The notes: generated from the letters alone by a model not told the origin. A DNA stretch of 38,138 bases from JBOGOC01 sp050747525 (GCA_050747525.1 JBOGOC010000079.1:1-38138), one strand, 5' to 3'; counted from the stretch's first letter, positions 23,685-32,430 are shown. Made by a program: numbers and translations.

Positions 23685-25360
23685 CCCTCGTCCTGCTTGC
23701 TGAGATGGAAGGACCCGATCACCAGGTCGTCCAGGGGGGACATCCGGAAGCGTTCCACCGCGTCGCGCGGAGTGCACACGATCGGCTCGCCGCGAGCGTT
23801 GAAGGAGGTGTTGATGAGCACGGGCACGTCCGTCAGATCGCAGAAGGCCGCGAGCAACGCGTGGTAGAGCGCGTTCTGGGATCGCCGCACCGTCTGGATG
23901 CGCGCGCTACCGTCCACGTGCTCCACCGCCGGGATGCGGCTGCGCCGGTCGGGCCGCACGTCGCAGCTGAACAGCATGAACGGGGACTCGGCGGACTGCG
24001 TGAACCACTCGGCCGCCCGTTCTTCGAGCACCACGGGAGCCACGGGGCGGAAGTCCTCGCGGTCCTTGATCTCGTTCACGCGATCGCGCATGGATGGTTT
24101 GAGCGGCGAGGCCAGGATCGAGCGGGCCCCCAGCGCGCGGGGCCCGAACTCCATGCGCCCCTGGAACCAGCCCAGCACGCGTCCGGCCGCCAGCAGGCCC
24201 GCCGCCTCGCCGGCCACGTCGCTCATGCGGCGGTATCTGAGCCCCGATCGGCGAAGAAGCCCCTCGATCTCCCCGTCGTCGTACGAGGGGCCCAGGTAGG
24301 CGTCCTCCATCCTCCAGCTTCGTCCGGAGCGCCGGGCGCGCCCGTCCACCCACAGCGCCGCTCCGATGGCGGTTCCCGCCTCACCGGAGGCCGGCTGGAC
24401 CCAGAGGCGTCGAAACGGCCCCCTGTCTCTGAGCCGCGCGTTCAGGACGCAGTTGAGCGCCACGTTTCCCGCCAGACACAGAGCCTCACGCGAGGCGCCC
24501 GCGTTTTCTCCCATGCGGTGGTGCAGCCATCGGGCGAGGTGGAGCACCGATTCCTCGAGGGCCGCCTGCAGGGAGGCGGCGATGTCGTGGTGGCGTGACT
24601 CGATGGGTCCGCCGCGGCGGCGCGGCGGACCGAGGTCCTCCAGCAGGCCGTCCAGTCGAATCGTGTACTGACCCTCTCCATCCATGCGGATGGCGTCGCG
24701 GAAGGCGCCCAGATAGCCGGGGGTGCCGTACGAGGCCAGCGCCATGACCTTGGACTCGTCCGATGCGTGCAGGAACCCCAGGTGCTCGGTCACCCGCTCG
24801 TAGAGGAGACCGAGCGAATGGGGCATCTCCACCTGGTCGAGCGTGCGCAGGTCGTCTCCCCGGCCCACCCCGTACCAGGTGGCGGCCTTCTCGCCGCGGC
24901 TGTCCAGCGTCATCACCGCTGCCTCCTCGAAGGGAGAGGGGAGGAAGGCGCTGGAGGCGTGGGCCAGGTGGTGAGACACGAAGTGCCATTGGAAAGGGCC
25001 GTCTCCCGAGACCTCCCCGAACCGTGACGCGAGGAGCGGCGGGGCACCGGCGGCCAGCTGCCGCGGCGCGTCGACGACGGACGAGGTGAACCCAGGATCC
25101 CGCCAGGGAGTCGGCGCCGCCGGCAGCCAGGGGTCGAACGAGTAGGCGACGTGATCCACCTCGCGCAGATGGATCCCCGCCCTCCCCAGGCAGAAGTGGA
25201 TGGCGTGGAAGGGGAGCTCCCGGGCGGAGAGAGGCGCGGGGCGCTTTCCGTGCCTGACGCGGGTGAACCGCTCCTCCTCGGCGGCAGCCACGACCGCTCC
25301 GTCACGCACGAGGCAGGCTGCGGGATCGTGGAAGGCCGCGTTGATGCCGAGCGTGATCAT
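23681..25360 (-). CDS. NodU/CmcH-family O-carbamoyltransferase
   Basis: Transfers a carbamoyl group from carbamoyl phosphate, through carbamoyl-adenylate, to a hydroxyl of a sugar or other acceptor. The 559-aa protein starts MITLGINAAFHDPAACLV. It has the Kae1-like metal site SHHLAHASSAF (His130, 131 and 134), the SLGLLYERVTEHLGF and LAGNVALNCVLN segments, and the C-terminal domain motifs EFGPRALGARSI and VLINTSFNARGEPIV. Full family length, no gaps. Start and stop both overlap neighbours as ATGA. Between three glycosyltransferases, the likely acceptor is a sugar of the glycan they build. Confidence 0.93.
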   Translation of the reverse strand: MITLGINAAFHDPAACLVRDGAVVAAAEEERFTRVRHGKRPAPLSARELPFHAIHFCLGRAGIHLREVDHVAYSFDPWLPAAPTPWRDPGFTSSVVDAPRQLAAGAPPLLASRFGEVSGDGPFQWHFVSHHLAHASSAFLPSPFEEAAVMTLDSRGEKAATWYGVGRGDDLRTLDQVEMPHSLGLLYERVTEHLGFLHASDESKVMALASYGTPGYLGAFRDAIRMDGEGQYTIRLDGLLEDLGPPRRRGGPIESRHHDIAASLQAALEESVLHLARWLHHRMGENAGASREALCLAGNVALNCVLNARLRDRGPFRRLWVQPASGEAGTAIGAALWVDGRARRSGRSWRMEDAYLGPSYDDGEIEGLLRRSGLRYRRMSDVAGEAAGLLAAGRVLGWFQGRMEFGPRALGARSILASPLKPSMRDRVNEIKDREDFRPVAPVVLEERAAEWFTQSAESPFMLFSCDVRPDRRSRIPAVEHVDGSARIQTVRRSQNALYHALLAAFCDLTDVPVLINTSFNARGEPIVCTPRDAVERFRMSPLDDLVIGSFHLSKQDEG

Positions 25361-26577
25361 GGCAGGGGTTCCGCCGAAGCCTGGGCCAGGCTCGTGTAGA
25401 CGGATTCGAGGGTGCGCGCCACCCGCTTCCAGGTGAACGTGCCGTGCACGCGCGCGATCCCCTGGCGCGACAGTCGGCGCCGCAGCGACGCGTTTCTGAA
25501 GAGCCTCAACGCCCGGTCGGCCACCGCCTTGTGGTCGCTCGGCGGCACGAGGAATCCCGTCTTTCCGTCCAGGACGGTGTACTGGATCCCCCCGACCTGT
25601 GAGCCGATGACGGGTGTGCCGCACGCCATGGACTCGAGGGGCCTGACCCCGAACGCCTCGTACCAGGGGGTGGTGACGAACACGTCGGCGGCGGCGTAGT
25701 ACCAGCGCAGCGTCTCGCGAGTCCGCCGTCCCGTGAAGACCACGCGATCCTCCACCCCTTCCTCGCGGGCGATGGACGCGAGGCGCGCCATCTCGGGCGT
25801 GGTGACGGGGTCGGGATGATCCGACTCGCCCCCCACCACCAGCAGGCGAGTGAAGGTGCGCCGCCGGGACAGCTCTCCCACCGCCCTGACCACGGTCTCG
25901 ATCCCCTTGGGCGGAACGATTCGGCCGAGATGGAGCAGCACGCGGTCGCGCGTGTCGATGCCGATGCGCCGCCGCGCCGAACGGCGGCTCCCGGGACGGA
26001 ACTCCGACGGATCGAAGCCGCACGGCACCACGGCGATACGCCGGGGATCCGCGCGGTACAGGGTGACGAGGTCGTCCCGGTCCTGCGGGCATCCTGCGAG
26101 GAGGGCGTCGGCCTCGCTGACCAGGCGATCCTCGATGGAGAGCCGCTCGGCAGGAAGGGCCGCCGCGCCCCGATCGATCCGCCGCGCGCGGCCGAGGGCG
26201 TGGAAGGTGATGGCGAAGGGGATCCCCAGCAGCCGCCTGACCTCCAGCGCGGCGAGCCCCGACATCCAGGAGTTGGCGTGCATGAAACCGTAGCGGGGGC
26301 GCTGGAGCCGCACGAAGTCCACGAGCCTGCCGCAGAAGGCCGGCAGGTGGGGGAGCAGCTCCTCCTTCGGCACGTGCCGGGGCGGACCGGCCTTCAGGTG
26401 GATGATGCGGACGCCAGGGGCCCACGCGACGACGTCGGAGACGAGGTCTTCCTCGCGCCGTGTGAACACGTCCACCTGATGTCCCAGCGACGCCAGGTGC
26501 CTGGCCGCCTGCGCCACGTAGAGGCTCTGCCCGTCGCCGTCCTCGCTGCCGGGATCCCTGATCAAGCCTATCTTCAT
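25357..26577 (-). CDS. GT4-family (GT-B) glycosyltransferase
   Basis: A 406-aa retaining glycosyltransferase. It begins MKIGLIRDPGSEDGDGQSLY, with the donor-domain motifs LLHLGRIVPPKGIETVV and, for the sugar-nucleotide site, EAFGVRPLESMACGTPVIGS followed by VGGIQYTV. FMHANSWMSGLAALEVRR matches the acceptor-side segment of sucrose-phosphate synthase or mannosyltransferase relatives. The ATG 26577 overlaps the GT9 stop as ATGA; an open frame further upstream lacks family sequence. Part of the four-gene glycan operon. Confidence 0.92.
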   Translation of the reverse strand: MKIGLIRDPGSEDGDGQSLYVAQAARHLASLGHQVDVFTRREEDLVSDVVAWAPGVRIIHLKAGPPRHVPKEELLPHLPAFCGRLVDFVRLQRPRYGFMHANSWMSGLAALEVRRLLGIPFAITFHALGRARRIDRGAAALPAERLSIEDRLVSEADALLAGCPQDRDDLVTLYRADPRRIAVVPCGFDPSEFRPGSRRSARRRIGIDTRDRVLLHLGRIVPPKGIETVVRAVGELSRRRTFTRLLVVGGESDHPDPVTTPEMARLASIAREEGVEDRVVFTGRRTRETLRWYYAAADVFVTTPWYEAFGVRPLESMACGTPVIGSQVGGIQYTVLDGKTGFLVPPSDHKAVADRALRLFRNASLRRRLSRQGIARVHGTFTWKRVARTLESVYTSLAQASAEPLP

Positions 26578-27623
26578 GCGGGCTCGAGCTCGAGCAGGGA
26601 GAGGACCTCGCGCCACACGAGGTCGGCCTCCACCGGGCGGGCGTGGCGCGGGTTGCGCGAGTCCGGGTCCGCCTCCTGCAGCACGACGCGCCGGTGGATG
26701 GTCGAGTCGAGCGGAGCCCATCGCCCGGGATCCGAGACGGTGTAGACGATGACGCTCGGCACCCGCAGCGCGGCCGCCATGTGCGACACCTTCGTGTCGT
26801 TGCCCAGCAGGAGCCGGGCGTCGGAGAGCAGGGCGCCCAGCCCCCCCGGCCCGAGCGACCCGCCCAGATCCAGCGCCGGGGCCTTCATGCGCAGTGAGAC
26901 CTCGCGGGTCAGCTCGATCTCACGCGCCGACCCGCTCAGCACGATGCTCAGCCCGCTCATGGCGAGCCGATCGGCGATCCGGGCGAAGCACTCCGGCGGC
27001 CAGCGGCGCGCCGGCTCCCTCGCTCCAGGGACCAGAACGGCGTAGCGCCCGGCGCGCAGAGCTCCCGCCGGCGTGGATGCCTTGAGCTCCCCTATGTCCT
27101 CGGCGGTGACGGGCCAGAGGGTCTCCTCTCCGCACATCGGAGCGCCCAGGTGCCCGGCCAGGCTCAGGAGCCGCCGGATCTCGGGGCCGTCGTCGGGCCA
27201 GGGGATGGTGTCCATGCAGGCGGGCGGCGGGGCCCCCTTCCTGCGAAAGCCGGCTGCGCGCCGCGCGCCCAGGCGCGCGACGATTCCGTTGGTGATCGAG
27301 CCGTCGTCGTGCATCTGCACCGCGAGGTCGAGCTGGAGGGCGGCGGCCTGGCGGTAGAAGTCCAGAGCGTCCTGCGCGGGGCGGTCCGTGAGGCCGGGGT
27401 AGCCCGGGAACTCGAGGAAGCCATCGAGCATGCCCGCGAACCGCCTCACGAAGTCGCGTGCCCACGGAAGCCCTATCAGCAGGATGGACGCCTTGGGGAA
27501 GAGCGCGCGTAGGGAGCGCATCGCCGGGATTGCGCAGAGGAGATCTCCCAGGTGCAGGGCGCGCAGCACGGCCACGCGCCGGGGCTCACCGAGCCCGGCG
27601 ACCGATGCGGACACCGGGCTCAT
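26574..27623 (-). CDS. GT9-family (heptosyltransferase-like) glycosyltransferase
   Basis: A 349-aa GT-B enzyme of the ADP-heptose:LPS heptosyltransferase family. Visible motifs are the N-terminal VAVLRALHLGDLLCAIPAM, the GAREPARRWPPECFARIADR stretch and the donor-site region LLLGNDTKVSHMAAALRVPS, where family members normally read NDSG.MH: here the Ser-Gly is Thr-Lys and the Met-His order is His-Met. It is the first gene of the glycan operon, with ATGA overlap to the GT4 gene. Upstream, 27624-27837 is non-coding with no clear promoter for this gene; it holds a short CGTGG/CCACG hairpin (27702-27716). A GT9 enzyme suggests LPS core or related envelope heteroglycan, which is inference. Confidence 0.9.
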   Translation of the reverse strand: MSPVSASVAGLGEPRRVAVLRALHLGDLLCAIPAMRSLRALFPKASILLIGLPWARDFVRRFAGMLDGFLEFPGYPGLTDRPAQDALDFYRQAAALQLDLAVQMHDDGSITNGIVARLGARRAAGFRRKGAPPPACMDTIPWPDDGPEIRRLLSLAGHLGAPMCGEETLWPVTAEDIGELKASTPAGALRAGRYAVLVPGAREPARRWPPECFARIADRLAMSGLSIVLSGSAREIELTREVSLRMKAPALDLGGSLGPGGLGALLSDARLLLGNDTKVSHMAAALRVPSVIVYTVSDPGRWAPLDSTIHRRVVLQEADPDSRNPRHARPVEADLVWREVLSLLELEPA

Positions 27624-27837
27624 GCCCGCGTGGGAACCGGGAGGGCTCGCGATTGAGCGCGCCGCCGCGGGATGATCGATACCGTCATGCTCACCTCACC
27701 GCGTGGTCAACCCACGGCGCCCGGAGGAACGCAACACCTTCATTGAACATAGGAAGCGCGCCCCTTGCCTTGAAGAGGGAGCGCACGCAAATCCCCGCGG
27801 TGGAATCCCGCACGTGAGCCAAGCTTCCGGCTCAGCG

Positions 27838-27846
27838 TGATAGACT
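27838..27846 (+). promoter_or_regulatory. Extended -10 promoter of the DUF507-selB operon
   Basis: TGaTAGACT (TG at 27838-27839, TAGACT at 27841-27846) with no good -35. The ATG at 27854 begins seven bases after the -10, so the mRNA is probably leaderless. The context AGCGTGATA recurs in the thiE promoter (36454-36462). Confidence 0.6.
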
Positions 27847-27853
27847 TCGGGTT

Positions 27854-28132
27854 ATGAAGCTCCCGGCGGCGCTGGTGGGACATATCTGTTCCCAGATCGT
27901 GAAGGGACTGGTGGACGAAGGCCTGCTGGAGGCCGACGATCCGGAGGCCGCCGTCAGCGCGGCCGCGGGTGCCTTCATGGATGACCTGCAGGTGGAGGAC
28001 AGGCTCAACGACGAGGTGCGCGAGATCCTGCGCACGCACTCGGACGAGATGACGCGCCGCGGCGTGCAGTACCACGACATGTTCAAGATGATCAAGGCGG
28101 AGCTGGTCCGCAAGAGAAAGCTGATCCTTTGA
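27854..28132 (+). CDS. DUF507-family protein A
   Basis: A 92-aa acidic helical protein. It matches DUF507 in length and pattern: KLPAALVGHICSQIVKGLVDEGLLE, a middle RLNDEVREILRTHSDEM and the ending HDMFKMIKAELVRKRKLIL. DUF507 proteins typically occur as tandem pairs in Acidobacteriota, deltaproteobacteria and Aquificae; their function is unknown. Its stop overlaps the start of the second copy as TTGA. The start ATG has no ribosome-binding site and lies seven bases after a -10 element. Confidence 0.85.
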   Translation: MKLPAALVGHICSQIVKGLVDEGLLEADDPEAAVSAAAGAFMDDLQVEDRLNDEVREILRTHSDEMTRRGVQYHDMFKMIKAELVRKRKLIL

Positions 28133-28422
28133 TCGGCCCCAAGCTGAGTCACGAGAAGATCACCCACCTCTCCCACGTCGTGGTGCGCGCCCTGGAGAAC
28201 GTGCCGGGGGCGCGGTTCACCGCCGACCGCAATCAGGTGCGCCTCAAGGTCGTGGACCTGCTGCGCCACGAGATGCGCCGCGACGAAGAGGTCGAGCGCC
28301 GCGTCCGGGCCAAGATCGTGTCCCAGAAGCGCGTCATCCCCGAGGGAAGCCAGGAGTGGGACATCATGTTCCGCAAGTATTACGAGGAGGAGCTGTCCCG
28401 GATCCGCGGCGCCAGGGGGTGA
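28129..28422 (+). CDS. DUF507-family protein B
   Basis: A 97-aa paralogue of the preceding gene: KLSHEKITHLSHVVVRALENV, LLRHEMRRDEEVERRVRAKI and the tail EWDIMFRKYYEEELSRI have the same layout. It starts at TTG 28129, overlapping the stop of copy A, so the two are probably made together and may form a heterodimer. It ends one base before the selB start. The function is unknown. Confidence 0.83.
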   Translation: MIGPKLSHEKITHLSHVVVRALENVPGARFTADRNQVRLKVVDLLRHEMRRDEEVERRVRAKIVSQKRVIPEGSQEWDIMFRKYYEEELSRIRGARG

Positions 28423-28423
28423 G

Positions 28424-30349
28424 TTGAAGCACGTCGTCATCGGCACCGCCGGTCACATCGACCACGGCAAGACCGAGCTGGTCAAGGCGCTCACCGGGAT
28501 CAACCCGGATCGTCTCAAGGAAGAGCAGGAGCGCGGCATCACCATCGACATCGGCTTCGCCCCGCTGCCGCTCGGCGGCGGGCTCACCGCCGGCTTCGTG
28601 GACGTCCCCGGGCACGAGCGATTCATCAAGAACATGCTGGCCGGAGTCTGGGGCATCGACATGGTGCTCCTGGTGGTGGCTGCCGACGAATCGATCAAGC
28701 CGCAGACCCGCGAGCACTTCGAGATCTGCTCCCTGCTGCGGGTTCCGCGCGGCATCATCGCGCTCACCAAGGTCGATCTGGTGGACGCCGACCTCCGCGA
28801 GCTGGCCATGCTCGAAGTGCGGGAGTTCGTGCGAGGCTCCTTCCTCGACGAGGCCCCTCTCGTCGGTGTCAGCGCGCGCACGGGAGAAGGGCTGGATCGG
28901 CTCAGGCAGGCCATCACGGAGATGGCGGAGGACGTGCGTCCCGGCCGTGGCGGGGCCCTGATGCGCCTGCCGGTGGACCGCTCTTTCTCCATGCGGGGGT
29001 TCGGCACGGTGGTGACCGGCACGCTGGTGTCGGGAATGCTGGCGGAGGGCGACGAGGTCGCCATCGAGCCGCAGGGGAGGATGTCGCGCGTGCGCGGGAT
29101 CCAGGTGCACTCGGAGTCGGTTCGCGAGGCGCGGGCCGGACAGCGGACCGCCGTGAACCTTCAAGGGCTGGAGACGGGCTCGGTAGCCCGCGGTGCGGTG
29201 CTCGGGCATCCCGGCGAGCTGTCCGCCACGTCGCTGCTGGACGTGAGACTGTCGATGCTGGCGGGGTCGCCCGCCCCGCTCAAGGACATGTCGCGCGTCA
29301 GGTTCCACCAGGGGACGAGCGAGCTGCTGGCCCGGGTCAAGCTGCTGGGCCGCCCCGTCCTGGCCCCGGGAGAGGAGTCGTTCGCCCAGCTGAGGCTGGA
29401 GCGGCCCGGGTGCTGCCTTCCCGGAGACAGGTTCGTCGTGCGGCGTTACTCACCCCCGGTGACCATCGGAGGGGGCGTGGTGCTGGATGCCTTTCCCCCC
29501 AAGCACAAGGGGGTCAGCCACGCGGCCCTGACGGGGCGCCTGGAGCGCCTGGAGCGCGCCTCCCCGGAGGAGGCGCTGATGATCTACCTTGAGACCGAGA
29601 CCGCCGGCATGAGGGTGGCCACCCTGGCGGCTAGGATGGGCCGGACCGCCGGTGAGCTGGGCGGCGTGGTCGAGCCGGCGGTGGCGCTGGCGCGCGTCCT
29701 GGTGGTGGGCGAGGGAGCCTCGGCCACCGTCATCGCGGCGCCCGCCATGGAGGCCCTGGAGCAGACGGTGACGTTGACGCTGGCCGCGTATCACGCGGCG
29801 CATCCACTGCGCCCCGGCATGCCGCGCGAAGAGTTGCGCGAGCGGGCACTGGGGCGCCTGGCCTCCGAGGTGTCCCGGGCCGTCCTGGAGCGCCTCGCGG
29901 CGCGCGGGGTGGTGTCCGAACGGCGCGACGCCACCGTGCACCTCGCTTCGCACCGCGTGACCCTCTCGGAGGACGACCAGCGCCTCCAGCGGGTCCTGAT
30001 GGAGACGTTCGATCGGGAGGCGCTCAATCCACCCGACGTGGCCGAGGTCCTGAAGGAGCACAGGCTGGACCGGGCGCGCGCCGAGAGGATCGTGAGTCTG
30101 ATGCTGACGGAAGGAGATCTGGTGCGCCTGGGCGACGGCCGCCTGTACGCCACCTCGGCCATCGAGAAGCTGAAGCGGCGGCTCTGGGAGCTGCGGCCGG
30201 AACGGCCCATCCTGGACATCGGGTCCTTCAAGGAGCTGACCGGGACGTCCCGCAAGAACGCCATCCCCCTGCTGGAACATCTCGACGCGGTCAAGGTGAC
30301 GCGCCGGAAGGGGAGCGATCGGGAGATTCTGCCTCCGCCAGGGGGCTGA
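28424..30349 (+). CDS. selB: Selenocysteine-specific elongation factor SelB
   Basis: A GTPase (641 aa) that carries selenocysteyl-tRNA to UGA codons next to a SECIS hairpin. The G domain has GHIDHGKT (10-17), the switch segment RGITIDIGF, DVPGHE (60-65) and LTKVDL. Domains 2 and 3 follow (MRLPVDRSFSMRGFGTVVTG is typical of SelB). The C-terminal third holds the winged-helix repeats that bind SECIS RNA. The start is TTG 28424 with GGGGGTGAG directly upstream, one base after DUF507-B. SelB implies that the organism decodes UGA as selenocysteine; no tRNA-Sec, selA or selD lies here, and I saw no obvious selenoprotein gene in the window. Confidence 0.96.
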   Translation: MKHVVIGTAGHIDHGKTELVKALTGINPDRLKEEQERGITIDIGFAPLPLGGGLTAGFVDVPGHERFIKNMLAGVWGIDMVLLVVAADESIKPQTREHFEICSLLRVPRGIIALTKVDLVDADLRELAMLEVREFVRGSFLDEAPLVGVSARTGEGLDRLRQAITEMAEDVRPGRGGALMRLPVDRSFSMRGFGTVVTGTLVSGMLAEGDEVAIEPQGRMSRVRGIQVHSESVREARAGQRTAVNLQGLETGSVARGAVLGHPGELSATSLLDVRLSMLAGSPAPLKDMSRVRFHQGTSELLARVKLLGRPVLAPGEESFAQLRLERPGCCLPGDRFVVRRYSPPVTIGGGVVLDAFPPKHKGVSHAALTGRLERLERASPEEALMIYLETETAGMRVATLAARMGRTAGELGGVVEPAVALARVLVVGEGASATVIAAPAMEALEQTVTLTLAAYHAAHPLRPGMPREELRERALGRLASEVSRAVLERLAARGVVSERRDATVHLASHRVTLSEDDQRLQRVLMETFDREALNPPDVAEVLKEHRLDRARAERIVSLMLTEGDLVRLGDGRLYATSAIEKLKRRLWELRPERPILDIGSFKELTGTSRKNAIPLLEHLDAVKVTRRKGSDREILPPPGG

Positions 30350-30361
30350 GGAGAAACCACC

Positions 30362-30550
30362 ATGGGAAAGATAGGCACCTGGGAGCTGCTGCTGATCCTG
30401 GGGATCCTCGTCCTGCTGTTCGGCGCCGCCAAGCTGCCTGCCATCGGCCGCGGGCTGGGTGAGGGAATCCGCAATTTCAAGGACTCGTTCCGCGATGGCT
30501 CGGGGGGGAGCGCCAAGGAGGAAGACAAGTCCGACAAGAAGGTCCGCTAG
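30362..30550 (+). CDS. tatA: Twin-arginine translocase subunit TatA/TatE
   Basis: A 62-aa membrane protein that forms the pore-like oligomer of the Tat system. It has the short N-terminal helix (TWELLLILGILVLLFGAAKLP), the hinge with the conserved FG-x2-KLP motif, an amphipathic helix (IGRGLGEGIRNFKDSFRDG) and a charged tail. GAGGAGAA precedes the ATG. It lies 12 bp after selB and 6 bp before the ChaN-like gene. tatB and tatC are not in the window. Confidence 0.95.
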   Translation: MGKIGTWELLLILGILVLLFGAAKLPAIGRGLGEGIRNFKDSFRDGSGGSAKEEDKSDKKVR

Positions 30551-30556
30551 CTGAAC

Positions 30557-32245
30557 GTGGCAACGGCCCAGCTCAAGGAAGAGATCGCCTTCCATCGCCG
30601 CATGGTCTCCCAGCTCAAGCGGGAGATCGCGCGCATCGATCCGAACACCTCCCGCCGCTACATCCGCGACTTCACGCAAGAGTTCCGGGCCTACCGGCAG
30701 CTCAGCTCGTGGGACGACCTGGTGCTGGCGTGCTACAAGGCCGACCTGGTCTACGTGGGCGACTATCACGCGCTCGGATCGTCGCAGGCCTTCGCCGCGC
30801 GCCTGGTCAGCGAAGTGGCCTCCCGGTCGCGCAAGGTGATCCTCGCCGTTGAGATGGTGTACGGGCGCAACCAGCGGATCCTGGATCGCTGGATGGCCGG
30901 GCGGATCAGCGACGACGAGTTCAAGAGACGCATCCGCTACGACCTGGAGTGGGGCTACGACTGGAAGGGGTTCCGCCAGGTCTTCGAGGCGGCGCGCGCG
31001 TTCGGGGTGAAGGTGTTCGGCATCGACTGCCCCCCGCGCAGCGGCCTGCGCTACATCCGCAAGCGCGATCGATACGCCGCCGCGCGCCTGGTGGACGTCT
31101 TCGAGAGGAATCCCGGCGCCAAGGTCATGGTGCTCATCGGGGAGTCGCACCTCGCCTCGGATCATCTGCCGGCCGAGGTGAGACGCCAGCTCCAGTCGCG
31201 CGGCCTGGAGAAGCGCGCCACGCGCGTGCTGCAGAACGTGGAGGAGGTGTACTGGCAGCTCGTGGAGGCGGGGCAGGAGCACCACGACGTCGTGTCGATC
31301 GACCCGGGCACCTATTGCGTGTTCAACGCCAGCCCGCTCGCCAAGTACGAGTCCTACCGGCAGACCATCCACCGCTGGAAGGCGGAATCGGCCGACGACG
31401 ATCAGCTCGACCTCACCCCGACCATCCACCACATGATCGACACCATCCTCAGGTTCCTCTCGATCGACAAGTACCGCCTTTGCCTGCGGCGCGAGGGGGC
31501 CTGCATCGAGTTCCTCGTCGACTGGTATCCGGAGGTCTACTCGCAGGTGGATGCGGCCACCTTCAGGCGCCTGCTGTCGCCCAGCCGGTTCAGCCGCACC
31601 GAGACGGCGGAGATCCGCAGGCAGCTGGCGCGCAAGGGCTCCTGCTACGTCCCCCGGATCAACTCGATCTTCATCGGACAGTTCAGCCTGGTCCACGGCG
31701 GCGAAGAGGCGGCGCACTTCGTGAACCTCGCCCTGCGGGGGGACGTCTTTCAGCAGGAGGGCCGGTCCCGGGGGCGGGCCGACCTGTTCTACGGGGCGGT
31801 ACTGGAGGAGGCCCTGGGCTTCTTCGGGTCGAAGCTGATCGACCCGAGCCGCAATCACTTCTTCGAGACCAAGCTGTACGAGTACCACCGCAAGGATCCC
31901 GCCTTCATCGAGGCCAACACCGAGTACACCTACGACCGGTTCCGCGAGATCATCGACTTCATCCTCCTGCACAAGAAGTTCGAACGCTCCTACCACGCGC
32001 ACCAGGACGTCCCGCCCAGGCTCCTGGAGGGGATCCGCACGCGGGATCCGCGGATGTTCTCGGTGCTGACGCACGAGCTGGGCTACTACCTGGGCCAGCA
32101 GCTCTATGACGGGCTGCACAAGGAAGCGATTGGCCGTGAGGAGATCCGGGATCTCTTCCAGGCACGGTTCGATCGGCCCGGGGAAGCGTTGAGCTGCTAC
32201 CTGGATCTGGTGGCACGCCTGCCCGGGTCGGTGCCGCTGGAGTGA
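30557..32245 (+). CDS. ChaN-like (cofactor/heme-binding fold) protein with large C-terminal domain
   Basis: A 562-aa cytoplasmic-looking protein without a signal peptide. Residues about 45-250 match the ChaN/EreA-like domain (PF04187): LVYVGDYHALGSSQAFA, VILAVEMVYGRNQRILDRWM with the family's spacing, and VMVLIGESHLASDHLPAEV. ChaN itself is an outer-membrane heme-binding lipoprotein, so a soluble version is different. Residues about 290-562 form a second, helical domain that I do not recognise (TPTIHHMIDTILRFLSIDKY...LFYGAVLEEALGFFGSKLI). The start GTG 30557 follows tatA by 6 bp. Role unknown; the gene appears to be the end of the DUF507-selB-tatA operon. Confidence 0.8.
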   Translation: MATAQLKEEIAFHRRMVSQLKREIARIDPNTSRRYIRDFTQEFRAYRQLSSWDDLVLACYKADLVYVGDYHALGSSQAFAARLVSEVASRSRKVILAVEMVYGRNQRILDRWMAGRISDDEFKRRIRYDLEWGYDWKGFRQVFEAARAFGVKVFGIDCPPRSGLRYIRKRDRYAAARLVDVFERNPGAKVMVLIGESHLASDHLPAEVRRQLQSRGLEKRATRVLQNVEEVYWQLVEAGQEHHDVVSIDPGTYCVFNASPLAKYESYRQTIHRWKAESADDDQLDLTPTIHHMIDTILRFLSIDKYRLCLRREGACIEFLVDWYPEVYSQVDAATFRRLLSPSRFSRTETAEIRRQLARKGSCYVPRINSIFIGQFSLVHGGEEAAHFVNLALRGDVFQQEGRSRGRADLFYGAVLEEALGFFGSKLIDPSRNHFFETKLYEYHRKDPAFIEANTEYTYDRFREIIDFILLHKKFERSYHAHQDVPPRLLEGIRTRDPRMFSVLTHELGYYLGQQLYDGLHKEAIGREEIRDLFQARFDRPGEALSCYLDLVARLPGSVPLE

Positions 32246-32298
32246 GCGGCGGGAGGGTCAAGGGGGACCCCGCCGCATTTTGCGGGACGACGGGGCCC

Positions 32299-32356
32299 CT
32301 TGCTCTCCCGCGCCGGGACTGGGTGGGGTTGGGGCCCCGGACCCGGCGCGAGCAAG
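32299..32356. repeat. Long GC-rich inverted repeat
   Basis: CTTGCT (32299-32304) plus CGCGCCGGG (32309-32317) pairs with CCCGGCGCG (32342-32350) plus AGCAAG (32351-32356), with a 4-nt bulge on the left. The loop contains GGGGCCCC. It starts about 55 bases after the ChaN-like gene and may end that operon's transcript. Confidence 0.7.
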
Positions 32357-32383
32357 ACGAGATGTTCGGGGGCGAGGGCGAGG

Positions 32384-32430
32384 TGACCAGCACGCCGGAG
32401 CAACCGCCGCGTCGTCCAGCGTGCTGGTCA
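32384..32430. repeat. 12-bp perfect inverted repeat
   Basis: TGACCAGCACGC (32384-32395) and GCGTGCTGGTCA (32419-32430) are exact reverse complements separated by 23 nt. Confidence 0.75.

Noticed and set aside
23681..26425. A 914-codon open frame that would fuse part of the GT4 gene region to the carbamoyltransferase
   Set aside because: Family sequence begins at MITLGINAAF (25360), where ATGA overlaps the GT4 stop; the upstream part is shadow.
27624..27853. Possible tRNA-Sec upstream of the selB operon
   Set aside because: No T-loop sequence, no acceptor stem with matching ends and no CCA in either orientation.
28424..30349. In-frame UGA codons suggesting a selenoprotein in the window
   Set aside because: All annotated genes are complete without read-through, and no gene continues past its TGA with family sequence.
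29450..32119. An 889-codon open frame on the minus strand
   Set aside because: It lies antisense to selB, tatA and the ChaN-like gene and has the composition typical of GC-rich shadow frames (His/Val/Leu/Gln-rich, no motif).
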